Of a stretch of DNA of 64,000 nt, positions 39,901 to 42,900 are shown in pieces. Origin of the DNA: Gari tellinella (lineage: Eukaryota > Mollusca > Bivalvia > Cardiida > Psammobiidae); contig OV277864.1 of assembly GCA_922989275.2 (NCBI GenBank), positions 42,841,550 to 42,905,549 of the forward strand. The letters are read 5' to 3'. Made by a program: the position numbers and the translations under genes. Position 1 is the first letter of the stretch, and each line of letters begins with the position of its first letter. The notes beneath the pieces were generated by a model. The model was not told the origin of the DNA. It saw only the letters and a program-made list of their open reading frames with translations, and made no database searches.

Positions 39901-42900
39901 CTTTGCATGTGGTAAGTTTAATTTAAAACAGGCTGAAAGTAAAGCAGAATGTGTCTTAAGGTGCATTCTGCTTTACTTTCAACCTCCATAGCCTTTTTCT
40001 AGTTTTGAAGACTGTTGATGTCTTAAAACAGGTTGAAAGTAAAGCAGAATGTGCCTTTAGGCACATTCTGCTTTACTTTCAGCCTGCTTTAGGCTACCAG
40101 CTGATAGAATATGGGAAATAAAGCAGGATGAAAGTAAAGCAAAATGTGCCATAAGGCACTCTCTGCTTTACTTTCAACCTGCTTTAAGTGGTCAATTGTC
40201 TTCAAAACTAAAATCAGACTATGGGGTAATGGGTTAAATGGTCACATATCTTCAAAACTAGAAACAGGCTATGCCCCCATGGGGTAATTGGTTGTATGGT
40301 TTACTTTTCATGTTTCTACCAAGTCCTGTTAAAGAACTGTTGGAAAGCTTTCCTGTATCCTGAAAGACTTGTCAGGGGTGCTTAACCTAAGGCAGGTTTT
40401 CTGCAACTATTAATCTGCTTTAAACAACCACCTGTCTTAAAAACTTCAACAGAGGTGAAGGGATAGAGGTTTACAAGCAAACTCATTGAGTAAACGAGAT
40501 AACATTTTATCATCTATAACTTAGTATAAGTGGATAATACTTGCACAAACAGCTGCCTTATTATGAATGTATTCATAATTGGATTGAACTTCATTGATAA
40601 CTAGCAAGCAAGCAGCAACCATTCTTTACCGTTTAAATGTGGGTAGATATTTATCCTTTAACCCTTTCCTCTATAGAAGTGCCTTTTAGCACATTTAATT
40701 CATTCCTCCACTGAAGAAATAATTCAAATTTATACAGCCATGAACATGTAGTACAGTACATTAAAGCAGAGCACCAGATAAGGGTAGCTTTTCAAAAACT
40801 AAAATCTTTATTTCTGAATTAAACCCTATGGTGTCACTACTCATTAGAATCGTCTCTTCGAGACGATTCTAATGAGTAGCAACACCATAGGATTTGGTGC
40901 TAAAAATAGTGAGAAAATGTGGGATTTGTTGAAAAAACTACCTCTTATCTGGAGCCCTGAGGCGGAAAAAGGCATATATCTATGGGACAATTGGATAAGG
41001 AATAGGTAAATGCATCAAAAGGCACTTCTGTCTCTAACAAAACACATTTTCAGATAATAATTATGAGCCTTCACAACATAGGGATTTTTGGATGCATAAA
41101 GAGAAAATGTTAAAAATGTTCATTTTACTCCAATTTTATCTGGAGCCCAGAAATGCAGAATAAGATTTTATTTTTTGAAATACGCCCCTTATCTTGGGCC
41201 ATGTGAAGCCTGAAATGACGTCTTCAAAACTCACAGGTTTTCAGTATTATTATAATTATGCTAAATTTCTACTGATCCTCAGTAACTGTTGCATGTTTCA
41301 TGCATGTACCAGTTGCCTGACAACACGCTTGACCCAACCCCAACGAGGTCCCGGGTCGTTCAATGACCTTTCAGTAGCCCCAATTTATGTGTAATTTCAA
41401 TCGATACTGACCCTAGTCAGGGTTCATTCCAGACCAGGGTAAAGCCATTTCATTGACCCCTGATTGTTTGGCCCCTTGACCCGTACCAAACCCTGAGGTC
41501 ATAACCCCAGCTGCCCCGAGAAATACACACTCTTCTTTGAGATGCAGTTGTTGAACAGTTGTTATTACATGTTTGCAGATTTTATTAATGTTAACCCTTT
41601 CCGCCATAAATATGCCTATTTACACCTTACATTTATTCCTCTATTGAATAAAATAGTTCCAATTTATAAAGTCATGAAGTTGCAGCATGATATTTTCTGT
41701 AGCATATCGATGATGGCTTAAAGCAGGCTGAAAGAAAAGCAGAATGCACCTTGAGGTGCATTCTGCTTTACTTTCAACCTGCTTTAAGTGGTATGACACC
41801 GGTCTTAAATTCTAGGAACAGGCTATGGGGTAAAGGGTTATGGTTGAGCATGCATTAACCCTTCTCCCACTGAATAGTCATCATGTATATTACTTACTAA
41901 CACTCCACTCACTATGACATATATCAGGGCTCCAGACAAGAGAGAGTAAAACGAACAAATCTGACATTTTCTCACTCATTTCAAAACCAAATCCTATGGT
42001 GTTTTTCTACTCAATAGAATCGTCTTGGAAGAGACGATTCTAATGAGTAGTAACACCATAGGGTTTAATGCAAAAATAAAGTTTTTAATTTTTGAAAAAC
42101 TCCACTTTTCTGGACCTCTGCATAAAAAGATCTGAACTACTACACTGCCCAATGAACTAAGGATAATTTCCCCTCAGGCAAGAGTGCAGCCTCATGTCAG
42201 ATATCTGTTTTATTAACAGTTTAAGAAAACAGTGCAGACCCTAATTAGTCTTTTAAGCAGTTGTCTGATCTGGGTCTATACATTTTTCAAAAGCATCAAT
42301 ACTTGCTAATAGCAGGGGAAAGGGTACAACAACCACTTCTCCATTAACCAACTACCACATAAATACACCTATTTTACACATCTAGTTTATTCCTCCACTG
42401 AAAAACATTCAGTGGAGGAATTGATAAGATCAAAGACAGGTGACCACCTCAAGACAGTAAATTTAAAAGCCGTAATGCTTTAAGGTGCATTTCAGCTTGC
42501 TTTAAGCTGCCATCTGCTAAGATATAGAAAATATTTATTGTAAAACAGTAAAAAGTGAACTATGTGTATTTTTTTAGGGGCAGAACAAACCATGGTGTAA
42601 GAGGTTAAAACAGTTGACAGTTGAATGCAGAAAGAAAGTGATGGTGAATTCTCAGGACTTTGTTGTTAAAAATGTTTATGCGTTATCACTGACTACACAG
42701 TGGCTACTATATGCCAAGGTTGACTCTATTTCATGATGGGAATTTTAAACCAATGACTGAGGTGAGGTGCCGATATCTTAAATAAGAATTAATTGTAAAA
42801 GAGTAAAAGACCAATGAGCGACTTCATTTCTTTGCATCTTATATTGATCATGGACTCAATTAGTAGACAGGATAGTTTTTAAAGCAGATCTATGACTACC

